Below the pieces are notes generated by a model. The model ran no database searches and was not told where the DNA came from. It saw only the letters and a list, made by a program, of their open reading frames with translations. The translations under genes were made by a program, and so were the position numbers. Source: Treponema sp. (GTDB lineage: Bacteria > Spirochaetota > Spirochaetia > Treponematales > Breznakiellaceae). Taken from it: DNA of 11,625 bases. Location of the stretch: positions 1-11,625 of the forward strand of contig JAITAI010000180.1 in assembly GCA_031284195.1 (NCBI GenBank). Reading direction: 5' to 3'. This document shows, piece after piece, positions 7,001-11,625 of the stretch (its first letter is position 1; every line of letters starts with the position of its first letter).

Positions 7001-7201
7001 ATGCCAAAAATGAAAACCAAGAAAAGCGCTGCCAAGCGTTATTCTTTCACCGGGACAGGGAAGGTAAAATATAAAAAACAGAACCTTCGCCATATTCTTA
7101 CCAAGAAGTCAAGTAAACGGAAACGGAATCTTCGCCATGCAGGTATATTGTCCAGCGACAATGTACAGGCTATCAAAAAACAATTATTACCCTACGGATA
7201 G
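7001..7201 (+). CDS. rpmI: 50S ribosomal protein L35
   Basis: A 66-residue, highly basic protein of the large ribosomal subunit. The start MPKMKTKKSAAKRY and the central basic block KKSSKRKRNLRH are diagnostic of L35, and the length is standard. ATG at 7001 is preceded by GAGGG about 8 nt upstream; the longer in-frame opening upstream is rejected because family homology begins exactly here. It is 12 nt from rplT, with which it is almost always co-translated. Confidence 0.97.
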   Translation: MPKMKTKKSAAKRYSFTGTGKVKYKKQNLRHILTKKSSKRKRNLRHAGILSSDNVQAIKKQLLPYG

Positions 7202-7213
7202 GAGAGGTATGTT

Positions 7214-7573
7214 ATGTCAAGAGCAGTAGACGGTTCAAGAAGAAAGGACCATCGGAAGAAGATCCTTAAACAGGCCAAGGGCTATTGGGGACGTCGCCAT
7301 TCAAACTACAAAACCGCCAAGGATGCGGTTGCCAAGGGGCTGTTTTACGCCTACCGGGACCGGAGAGACCGGAAAGGCGACTTTAGGCAGTTGTGGATCA
7401 TCCGCATTAACGCGGCCTGCCGGGGAGAAGGACTCTCGTATTCCCGGTTTATTGCGGGCCTCAATAAGGCTGGTGTAACCATCAACCGGAAAGCCCTCGC
7501 CTTCCTCGCGGTGGAGGATGCCACGGCCTTTAAGGCGGTGGTATCTCAGGCTAAAGCGGCATTGGGGGCTTAA
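7214..7573 (+). CDS. rplT: 50S ribosomal protein L20
   Basis: L20 binds 23S rRNA early in large-subunit assembly and in several bacteria represses its own operon by binding the mRNA. The 119 residues show the full pattern: basic N-terminal arm (RRKDHRKKILKQAKGYWGRR, 9-28), then YAYRDRRDRKGDFRQLWI and INAACRGEGLSYSRFI of the globular RNA-binding domain, ending in the usual short helix. GGAGAGG (7201-7207) overlaps the rpmI stop and serves the ATG at 7214. The coiled-coil gene starts directly at its stop codon (TAAATG). Length and residues are typical. Confidence 0.97.
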   Translation: MSRAVDGSRRKDHRKKILKQAKGYWGRRHSNYKTAKDAVAKGLFYAYRDRRDRKGDFRQLWIIRINAACRGEGLSYSRFIAGLNKAGVTINRKALAFLAVEDATAFKAVVSQAKAALGA

Positions 7574-7927
7574 ATGGGAACATTGGATCACGTCAAATTA
7601 CTGGAAACCAAGGTGATCAGCGCCCTTGATTTTGTGAAGCGGGTAAGCGAGGAAAACAGTCATTTAAAAGAGCTGGTCCAAAGCCAGAAGAAACAGATTG
7701 AAGAACTGAAACAGGTGATTCAAGAATACAAAAACGAATATGCTCAGATTGAGGAGGGAATCCTTTCCGCCCTCCATCAGCTCAATCAGTTTGAAGATGC
7801 TATGGAAGATCGCCTTCCCCAAGTACTGAGCCATACCGAACCAGCAGTGCTTGGGGAAGGAGGTCACGAAGCCCCTCTCTCTCATGATGATACAAGCTCC
7901 ACGGATCAGGTTACGCATCAGTCGTAA
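7574..7927 (+). CDS. Small coiled-coil protein, ZapB-like cell division factor (putative)
   Basis: A 117-residue soluble protein. Residues about 3-75 form an almost unbroken heptad-rich coiled coil (LLETKVISAL through QIEELKQVIQEY), like ZapB, which cross-links Z-ring components through ZapA in E. coli. The rest is an acidic, Ser/Thr-rich tail with no recognisable domain. The start ATG abuts the rplT stop (TAAATG), so translation is probably coupled; only GGGGG (7564-7568) stands where a ribosome site should be. The next gene is ZapA-like, which supports a division role, but coiled coils give weak homology and other functions are possible. The tail region carries a 16-bp hairpin in its DNA. 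Confidence 0.65.
   Translation: MGTLDHVKLLETKVISALDFVKRVSEENSHLKELVQSQKKQIEELKQVIQEYKNEYAQIEEGILSALHQLNQFEDAMEDRLPQVLSHTEPAVLGEGGHEAPLSHDDTSSTDQVTHQS
7813..7860 (+). repeat. 16-bp inverted repeat inside the ZapB-like gene
   Basis: The arms 7813-7828 (CCTTCCCCAAGTACTG) and 7845-7860 (CAGTGCTTGGGGAAGG) are complementary at 15 of 16 positions, the remaining one being a G-U pair in RNA, around a 16-nt loop. It lies in the part encoding the unconserved tail. No T-run follows. Confidence 0.8.
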
Positions 7928-7936
7928 GAGGTGTGC

Positions 7937-8278
7937 ATGTCAAAAAGTGGTCAAGCTTCAAAAAACCTTCGATTTATGAAAAGTGATTTACGGATCGAAC
8001 TATTGGGGACCTCTTTTTCTATTGCTGCCGAAGAAAATCCCGTGTATCTTGAAAGCATCCTTAACAACTACCGTTTAGCCCTAGAAAGCACTCAAAATTC
8101 AACGGGTTTACGGGATCCCCTTAAAATTGCCATTCTCACGGGATTTTTACTTTGTGATGAAATACAACGCATATTCAACCAAGAAGCAATAGAACAAGCG
8201 GCTGAAGCCCATGAAACCGAACAGATTACTTTGAATTTAATCGCCCGTATCGACGAAGCGTTATCTTATAAACCTTAA
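7937..8278 (+). CDS. zapA: Cell division protein ZapA-like
   Basis: ZapA binds FtsZ and bundles filaments at the division site in the cytoplasm. After about 12 variable residues comes the ZapA domain: LRIELLGTSFSIAAEENPVYLESILNNY is replaced here by its key parts, the strand LRIELLGTSFSI, then a helix with YLESILNNYR, and KIAILTGFLLCDEI, the hydrophobic helix used for dimerisation. The C-terminus is helical. Start ATG at 7937 (113 residues) uses AAGAGG (7926-7931) 5 nt upstream; a GTG two codons earlier overlaps that site. It is 9 nt after the ZapB-like gene, and the pairing with a coiled-coil partner strengthens both calls. In Bacillus, zapA is also found near translation genes. Confidence 0.8.
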   Translation: MSKSGQASKNLRFMKSDLRIELLGTSFSIAAEENPVYLESILNNYRLALESTQNSTGLRDPLKIAILTGFLLCDEIQRIFNQEAIEQAAEAHETEQITLNLIARIDEALSYKP

Positions 8279-8301
8279 TGTAAGGATCCCTATGGCATGA
8301 T

Positions 8302-9522
8302 ATGAACCGTATTTTCAAACTCAAAAACCCCGTTAAGCACTATGACTGGGGATCTCCGCAGTGGATTCCTCAGTTATTGGGGATAGCAAATCCTGACGGC
8401 CTTCCTTGGGCGGAATTATGGATGGGGGTTCATCCCGAGGGGCCGTCTCTCACCGAATATGAGGGGGCTATGTTGCCCCTTTCCTCGTTGATAGCCCAAG
8501 ATCCTGCTTCGTATGTAGGAACTGCGGTACAGGAGGCCTTTGGAACCCTCCCGTTTTTGTTTAAACTCTTAGCAGTGGAGAAGCCCCTCTCCATCCAAGC
8601 CCATCCAAACCAGGAGCAGGCTCAAAAGGGCTGGGAACGGGAAAATCAACTCTCTATACCCCTTAAGGCGCCCAACCGGAATTACAAAGATCCTTATCAT
8701 AAACCGGAACTTATCTGTGCCCTGAGCCCTTTCAAGGCCCTTTGCGGATTCCAAGAGCCAGAGCAGATTGTCCAGGGCTTGACTGCGTTTGCTCAATCCG
8801 CGCCAGAACCGCTGCATAGGGCCCTGAATACGCTGGTTCAACCCCTGCAAACCGGCGCTGCAGCCCAAAGCCTCCGGGCATTTCTCCAAGGGCTTTTCGC
8901 GCTTCCCCCAGCGCTAGGGCAGGCATTGAGCGCCTATGGGAAAGACCACAAGGAAACGCTTATCCACGAGCATCCTGCATATAAGGAAGCATGGAAACTC
9001 ATTGCCTATTTTGCGGAACTATACCCAGGGGATCCGGCGGTGATTGCTCCCCTGTACCTCAACCAGATTGCGCTTGAACCTGGTGAAGGAATCTATCTTC
9101 CTGCCGGGGTTCTCCATGCGTATATAAGCGGTTTTGGAGTGGAGCTTATGGCAAACTCGGACAATGTACTTCGGGGAGGGTTAAGCTCCAAGCATGTGGA
9201 TAGCCAGGAGCTGGTACATATATTGGATTTCTCAGGGTTTCACCCCCAGATCCTCAAGGCTCAGGGCTCAGGATTCAGGACTCCGGCCAAAGAATTCTCC
9301 CTATGGGTAAGGGAAGGCCAAGGGGATCAAGTACAATACCCGGAGAGCCTTCCAGGGATCCTTATCGTAACCCAGGGGAAGCTGCACATCACCTTTACCG
9401 GAAGGGACGAAGCATGGAACCTCACACCAGGGGAATCGGTGTTCATCCCTGCAGGCAGGCCAGAAGATTTCCGTTTCAGCGGAACCTACACCCTCTATGG
9501 GGCAGGACTTGGTTCTTTATAG
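8302..9522 (+). CDS. manA: Mannose-6-phosphate isomerase, class I
   Basis: This zinc enzyme interconverts mannose 6-phosphate and fructose 6-phosphate in the cytoplasm, linking glycolysis with mannose use and GDP-mannose synthesis. The 406 residues carry the type I features: KNPVKHYDWGS near the N-terminus, zinc ligands Gln99 and His101 (SIQAHPN), Glu136 (YHKPEL), His272 (YLPAGVLHAY), and Arg291 in SDNVLRGG. A helical insert (about 150-230) and a C-terminal cupin (ITQ-type segment near 350, FIPAG later) complete the fold. It follows zapA by 23 nt without a promoter, so it is probably in the infC operon. The ATG at 8302 lacks a good ribosome site: AAGGA (8282-8286) is 15 nt away, and an ATG between them ends after two codons. 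Confidence 0.95.
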   Translation: MNRIFKLKNPVKHYDWGSPQWIPQLLGIANPDGLPWAELWMGVHPEGPSLTEYEGAMLPLSSLIAQDPASYVGTAVQEAFGTLPFLFKLLAVEKPLSIQAHPNQEQAQKGWERENQLSIPLKAPNRNYKDPYHKPELICALSPFKALCGFQEPEQIVQGLTAFAQSAPEPLHRALNTLVQPLQTGAAAQSLRAFLQGLFALPPALGQALSAYGKDHKETLIHEHPAYKEAWKLIAYFAELYPGDPAVIAPLYLNQIALEPGEGIYLPAGVLHAYISGFGVELMANSDNVLRGGLSSKHVDSQELVHILDFSGFHPQILKAQGSGFRTPAKEFSLWVREGQGDQVQYPESLPGILIVTQGKLHITFTGRDEAWNLTPGESVFIPAGRPEDFRFSGTYTLYGAGLGSL

Positions 9523-9533
9523 GTTTATTGTTT

Positions 9534-9565
9534 GTTTCAATCCACACGCTCACTTGAAGCGCGAC
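9534..9565 (-). CRISPR. Solitary type I-C-like CRISPR repeat (32 nt), no array
   Basis: Read on the minus strand the element starts GTCGC and ends GTGGATTGAAAC, the fixed ends of type I-C repeats, including the ATTGAAAC crRNA handle. Its length is the usual 32 nt, and the middle folds as CGCTT, loop CAAGT, GAGCG (4 Watson-Crick pairs and one G-U). No second copy is found within 70 bp on either side, and no cas gene is in the window. On its 3' side lies the end of manA. It is best read as a remnant or a transplanted single repeat. Confidence 0.7.
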
Positions 9566-9593
9566 AGTGCCCTTGCAGTGGGGTTTAATGCTC

Positions 9594-9607
9594 CGCCCCT
9601 GGGGGCG
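9594..9607 (+). promoter_or_regulatory. Short GC-rich hairpin downstream of manA
   Basis: CGCCC and GGGCG close a CTGG loop, followed by TAAAAC rather than a T-run. It could act as a weak 3'-end structure of the manA message; the strong terminator is about 220 nt further on. Confidence 0.35.
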
Positions 9608-9618
9608 TAAAACTGGGG

Positions 9619-9796
9619 GTACGGGGGATTTGTTCCACGGTCCACAAGGTAAGCAAAAGAGACACAAAAAGGTCCACAGATTACGCAGATTACCCGGATT
9701 TTTGTACCCCCTTTGTCTTTAAATCGGTGATAATCCCTGTAATCCCTGGACAGGAATTCTTAACTTGTTGACCGTGGGATTTGTTCCCCCGCATAC
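9619..9796. repeat. Long imperfect palindrome (~178 bp), MITE-like intergenic element
   Basis: Two long arms match as inverted copies. Outer blocks: TTCCACGGTCCACAAG (left) against TCCCACGGTCAACAAG (right, complemented), flanked by G5 at 9623-9627 and C5 at 9786-9790. Inner blocks: 9671-9702, containing CAGATTACGCAGATTA, against 9721-9752, whose complement contains AGGGATTACAGGGATTA. The centre is near 9710. No ORF lies within it. Such CAGATTACGCAGATTA-type repeats recur between genes in varied bacteria; a non-autonomous mobile element is an inference. Confidence 0.75.
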
Positions 9797-9824
9797 GATA
9801 CAATTTCAAGGAGAAATCTTCAAA

Positions 9825-9868
9825 CCCCGCCGCAAGCTTGCTTGCACACTCTGCGGCGGGGATTTTTT
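9825..9868 (+). terminator. Strong intrinsic terminator ending the infC-manA operon
   Basis: CCCCGCCGCA (9825-9834) pairs perfectly with TGCGGCGGGG (9852-9861) over a 17-nt loop, followed by A and six T. It is the best terminator in the window. The loop includes GCTTGCTTGC, which can also pair with the left arm (GCAAGC), a minor competing fold. Confidence 0.9.
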
Positions 9869-9922
9869 ATTGAGGTTATAAATCCTCCCGGGGGCCTGTT
9901 TTTTTATGTTGGGGGAGGGATT

Positions 9923-10042
9923 ATGCACAAAAAAACCAATTATGTTGACCTATTAAAAATCCTTGGGAAGATGGGACGCAATCTTAGGGTATACTGTATA
10001 TATTATTATAGAAGAAAACATGAAAATACTGGTGGATGCTGA
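9923..10042 (+). CDS. Possible 39-residue small ORF ahead of the UPF0178 gene
   Basis: ATG at 9923 follows a purine-rich GGGGGAGGG (9911-9919) at good distance and opens a 39-codon basic frame (MHKKTNYVDLLKILGKMG, ending in several Tyr, Arg and Lys). It overlaps the first 23 nt of the next gene in another frame, so it could couple its translation. No homology is recognised, and the AT-rich composition from 9930 on may mean it is only leader sequence. Confidence 0.25.
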   Translation: MHKKTNYVDLLKILGKMGRNLRVYCIYYYRRKHENTGGC

Positions 10043-10496
10043 TTCTTGTCCCTGTCTAGTTCGGGAAGCGGTGTTGCGGGCTGCCCGGAGAACCGGGATA
10101 GCGGCGATTTTTGTGGCAAACCGCCTTATCCCAGGTATAGCCGGGGATAAGGCGGTGATGGAACTTTGTCCTGCTGGGGAAGGAGCTGCTGACGACCGTA
10201 TGGTCGAGTTAGCCTGTCCCGGAGACTTGGCAGTAACCCGGGACATCCCCTTGGCCTGTCGTTTGGTGGAAAGGTCGATTCGGGTTATTGACGACCGAGG
10301 GCGGGTGTATACCCAGGAAAACCTGAGGGAACACCGTTCCCTCAGGGATTTTATGCTTGGCCTGGCAGAAAACGGCCTTATCCCAGAACGGGTCCGCACC
10401 TACGGTAAACGGGAGCTCAAAGCCTTTGCAGACAGTTTTGATAGGCTCTTGTCTCAGCTTATCCGGGAAAATACCCGGCGCGCTCCTTCCCGTTAG
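10020..10496 (+). CDS. UPF0178 / DUF188 protein, YaiI/YqxD family
   Basis: A 158-residue cytoplasmic protein of the conserved YaiI/YqxD family, whose fold resembles PIN/NYN nuclease domains; no reaction is established. The family motifs are present: MKILVDADSCPC at the start, the acidic ADDRMVELA region near 57-65, VTRDIPLA (about 73-80), and the near-invariant ENLREHRSLRDFM (about 100-112). The last residues are a basic tail. The ATG at 10020 is fixed by the conserved MKILVDAD; the ribosome site is weak (AGAAGA). TATACT (9990-9995) may be a -10, but no matching -35 is seen. Its stop is 7 bp from the stop of the convergent XRE gene. The coding sequence contains two perfect hairpins listed separately. 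Confidence 0.92.
   Translation: MKILVDADSCPCLVREAVLRAARRTGIAAIFVANRLIPGIAGDKAVMELCPAGEGAADDRMVELACPGDLAVTRDIPLACRLVERSIRVIDDRGRVYTQENLREHRSLRDFMLGLAENGLIPERVRTYGKRELKAFADSFDRLLSQLIRENTRRAPSR
10120..10156. repeat. 13-bp perfect inverted repeat within the UPF0178 gene
   Basis: ACCGCCTTATCCC (10120-10132) and GGGATAAGGCGGT (10144-10156) are exact complements around an 11-nt loop. The 12-mer GCCTTATCCCAG of the left arm recurs at 10375-10386 in the same gene, where it again encodes Leu-Ile-Pro. Confidence 0.85.
10322..10346. repeat. 11-bp perfect hairpin over the conserved REHRSLRDF codons
   Basis: CCTGAGGGAAC (10322-10332) and GTTCCCTCAGG (10336-10346) pair exactly around a three-base loop, followed on the plus strand by GATTTTATG. 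It coincides with the most conserved motif of the protein, so codon choice must satisfy both. Confidence 0.85.
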
Positions 10497-10503
10497 TAGC
10501 GGC

Positions 10504-10854
10504 TTACGGCAATACCCTGGATTTCAGGATCCTATAAAATTGCAGATCGATCTCGTTTTTAATGTTCTGTTGCAAGGTGAGTAAGGTTTCTACCGATGAA
10601 GGCCCTTTTTCTCCTCCCTTGCCCGCTTCAAAGGCCGGGATCAAAAGCTGGTACGCTTCCACCTGGAGGGCTTGGGCGAGTTTCACGATGGTCTTATCGC
10701 TCACCCACATACGGCAACCTTCGATATCGTTCACGGTCTGAGCCGAAAGTTCCGCGGCTTGGGCGAGTTTTTCCTGGGATATACCCAGGACTTTTCGCCG
10801 GTGTTTGATGTTCATGGACAACAGGGCCCGTAATGATTCCGGTCTTCCACTCAT
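10504..10854 (-). CDS. XRE (Cro/C1)-family HTH regulator, copy 1
   Basis: A 116-residue DNA-binding protein. The helix-turn-helix domain spans about 15-71: scaffold helix SQEKLAQAAEL (26-36) and recognition helix from SAQTVNDIEG (37-46), then CRMWVSDKTIVKLAQALQV. A variable linker leads to an amphipathic tail (VETLLTLQQNIKNEIDLQF), likely for oligomerisation. Start ATG at 10854 is chosen because the protein then aligns without gaps from residue 1 with the second regulator (MSGRPESLRALLSMN against MNLGPERLRKLLSLN). ATGs at 10863 and 10905 are in frame; none has a strong ribosome site, though AAAGGGG lies at 10884-10878. Residues 36-71 are identical in both copies, so they should bind the same operator. 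The target is unknown; self-control is likely. Confidence 0.88.
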   Translation of the reverse strand: MSGRPESLRALLSMNIKHRRKVLGISQEKLAQAAELSAQTVNDIEGCRMWVSDKTIVKLAQALQVEAYQLLIPAFEAGKGGEKGPSSVETLLTLQQNIKNEIDLQFYRILKSRVLP

Positions 10855-11030
10855 GGTTCTCATATTTCTTTCATAAACCCCTTTGTATGATGGTATGATT
10901 CTCATTACGGTACTCAGTAATCATAAGAATTGACAACTTGTTAGAACCAATAGGGGAGTTGTTACCATCAAGGTGGCTCTTGGTATGGGCAAGGGTTTAC
11001 CCAGGCTTTACCGGGTTCATACGCGGGAAC
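10855..11030 (-). promoter_or_regulatory. Upstream region of XRE copy 1 with TCATA/TATGA half-sites
   Basis: TATGATT (10894-10900) and AATCATA (10919-10925) form a perfect 7-bp inverted repeat with an 18-bp spacer, and further TCATA (10871) and TATGA (10886) half-sites lie nearer the start. ATTGACAACT (10929-10938) is shared with the region upstream of copy 2. No -10 stands at the right distance from it here. The remainder up to the copy 2 stop has the direct repeat TTTACC (10996, 11008) and no gene. Confidence 0.45.
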
Positions 11031-11387
11031 TTAACGCCATAGGCCGGATCTGAGGACTTCATCAAACTGCTGGTCGATTTGTTTTTTGAGATTATGCTGA
11101 AGGGTGAGTAAGATTTCTGCCGGGGAATAGGTGGATTCCGGGGCTTCTCCTGTTTTTTCTTCAATGTTAGGGAGCAAAAGCTGATATGCCTCCACCTGCA
11201 GGGCCTGGGCGAGCTTCACGATGGTCTTATCGCTCACCCACATACGGCAGCCCTCGATATCGTTCACGGTCTGAGCTGAAAGATCCGCGGTTTCCGCGAG
11301 TTTCTCCTGGGATATGCCTAAGATCCTCCTGCGGCTCTTGATATTCAGGGATAGCAACTTTCGTAATCTTTCTGGTCCTAAATTCAT
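11031..11387 (-). CDS. XRE (Cro/C1)-family HTH regulator, copy 2
   Basis: A 118-residue paralogue of the regulator encoded next to it. Helix SQEKLAETADL (26-36) and recognition helix SAQTVNDIEG (37-46) sit in the same positions, and the tail AEILLTLQHNLKKQIDQQF aligns with that of copy 1. In DNA, 60 of 62 bases match between 11215-11276 and 10682-10743, including third codon positions, which indicates recent duplication or gene conversion; the linker and N-terminus have diverged more. ATG at 11387 is the first start; GAGGAA (11405-11400) is 12 nt upstream, longer than ideal. A perfect TCATAA-N4-TTATGA overlaps its predicted -10, so the protein may repress its own gene and perhaps the divergent one. 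Confidence 0.9.
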   Translation of the reverse strand: MNLGPERLRKLLSLNIKSRRRILGISQEKLAETADLSAQTVNDIEGCRMWVSDKTIVKLAQALQVEAYQLLLPNIEEKTGEAPESTYSPAEILLTLQHNLKKQIDQQFDEVLRSGLWR

Positions 11388-11403
11388 AGTTTATTTAAAT
11401 TCC

Positions 11404-11443
11404 TCATAAATTGTTATGATAGGGCTTTACCAGGTATTGACAA
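11404..11443 (-). promoter_or_regulatory. Promoter of XRE copy 2 with overlapping operator-like palindrome
   Basis: TTGTCA (11443-11438) and TATCAT (11421-11416) are 16 bp apart on the minus strand. TCATAA (11404-11409) and TTATGA (11414-11419) form a perfect palindrome over the -10, as expected for an autorepressor site. The -35 overlaps that of the divergent promoter. Confidence 0.5.
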
Positions 11444-11466
11444 CTAGGTAATAGCAAGTGTACACT
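11437..11466 (+). promoter_or_regulatory. Divergent promoter for the gene at the right edge
   Basis: A consensus TTGACA (11437-11442) and TACACT (11461-11466) are 18 bp apart. Transcription from near 11473 would leave a leader of about 80 nt before the ATG at 11555. Confidence 0.55.
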
Positions 11467-11468
11467 AA

Positions 11469-11529
11469 GGCGATACCGGATTTTTTTTATTATTCCTTTG
11501 TTAATAACAATGAAATATACGGTATTGCC
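11469..11529 (+). promoter_or_regulatory. Nested stem structure in the leader of the right-edge gene
   Basis: GGCGATACCG (11469-11478) pairs with CGGTATTGCC (11520-11529), 9 Watson-Crick pairs and one G-U, enclosing TTGTTAATAACAA (11498-11510), itself a 6-bp palindrome. Eight T follow the left arm. It ends about 11 nt before AAGG of the ribosome site. It may be an operator pair in DNA or an RNA switch. Confidence 0.45.
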
Positions 11530-11554
11530 AATACTATAAAAAGGCGGTGATGAG

Positions 11555-11625
11555 ATGCACAAAAGAACCTTCTCTTATTATGGTATGCCCAACGCAGCCT
11601 TGCGTTTGGTAGTTCATTTAGAAGT
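11555..11625 (+). CDS. N-terminal fragment of an unidentified gene, cut by window edge
   Basis: ATG at 11555 opens a frame of 23 codons that runs off the end (MHKRTFSYYGMPNAALRLVV, then HLE). AAGG (11541-11544) lies 10 nt upstream; the competing ATG at 11550 stops after 20 codons. A promoter and structured leader precede it, which supports a real gene. The fragment is too short to name. It is divergent from XRE copy 2 and may be its target. Confidence 0.5.
   Translation, partial: MHKRTFSYYGMPNAALRLVVHLE

Noticed and set aside
9473..9500. A second degenerate CRISPR repeat, because GTTTCA recurs 61 bp before the solitary repeat
   Set aside because: Only the first six bases clearly agree, and the place is within manA coding sequence encoding the expected cupin end.
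9945..9973. TTGACC (9945-9950) as -35 of the UPF0178 gene
   Set aside because: At 17 bp the sequence is AAGATG, a poor -10; no acceptable pair was found.

Overview
The window looks like a stretch of spirochaete chromosome, most likely a Treponema of moderate GC content (near 50%) as in the termite-gut group. The support is indirect: infC-rpmI-rplT followed by a coiled-coil protein and a ZapA-like protein, a CUT1 sugar ABC operon without its own ATPase, a UPF0178 protein, and near-identical small XRE regulators. No rRNA, tRNA, insertion sequence or full CRISPR array was seen.

Left half (1-5955), all on the minus strand. Reading in the direction of transcription, a sugar-type operon starts at a good promoter (6045-6017). 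It encodes a substrate-binding lipoprotein, two MalF/MalG-like permeases whose genes overlap by one base, and a zinc-dependent polyol/alcohol dehydrogenase. A 253-bp spacer full of hairpins separates the binding protein from the permeases. The import ATPase must come from elsewhere. Further on, behind a 12-bp stem-loop, is a MATE efflux transporter with a TTG start that runs off the left edge.

Centre (6088-9868), plus strand. A promoter 43 bp from the sugar-operon promoter drives infC (IF3, TTG start), rpmI (L35), rplT (L20), a ZapB-like coiled-coil protein, a ZapA-like protein and manA (phosphomannose isomerase). The run ends at a strong intrinsic terminator (9825-9868). Translation, cell division and sugar-phosphate metabolism genes are therefore probably co-transcribed. 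The infC leader has mutually exclusive hairpins, and the infC-rpmI gap has a terminator-like hairpin, both plausible control points.

Between manA and the next gene (9523-10019) is the most unusual non-coding stretch: one 32-nt element with the ends and stem of a type I-C CRISPR repeat but no array, then a ~178-bp imperfect palindrome, then the terminator.

Right end (10020-11625). A UPF0178/YaiI-like gene carries two perfect hairpins inside its coding sequence. It converges on two tandem XRE-family regulators (minus strand) that share an identical 36-residue stretch covering the recognition helix. TCATA/TATGA half-sites recur upstream of both. A divergent promoter shares its -35 region with the second regulator and leads to a gene cut off by the right edge.
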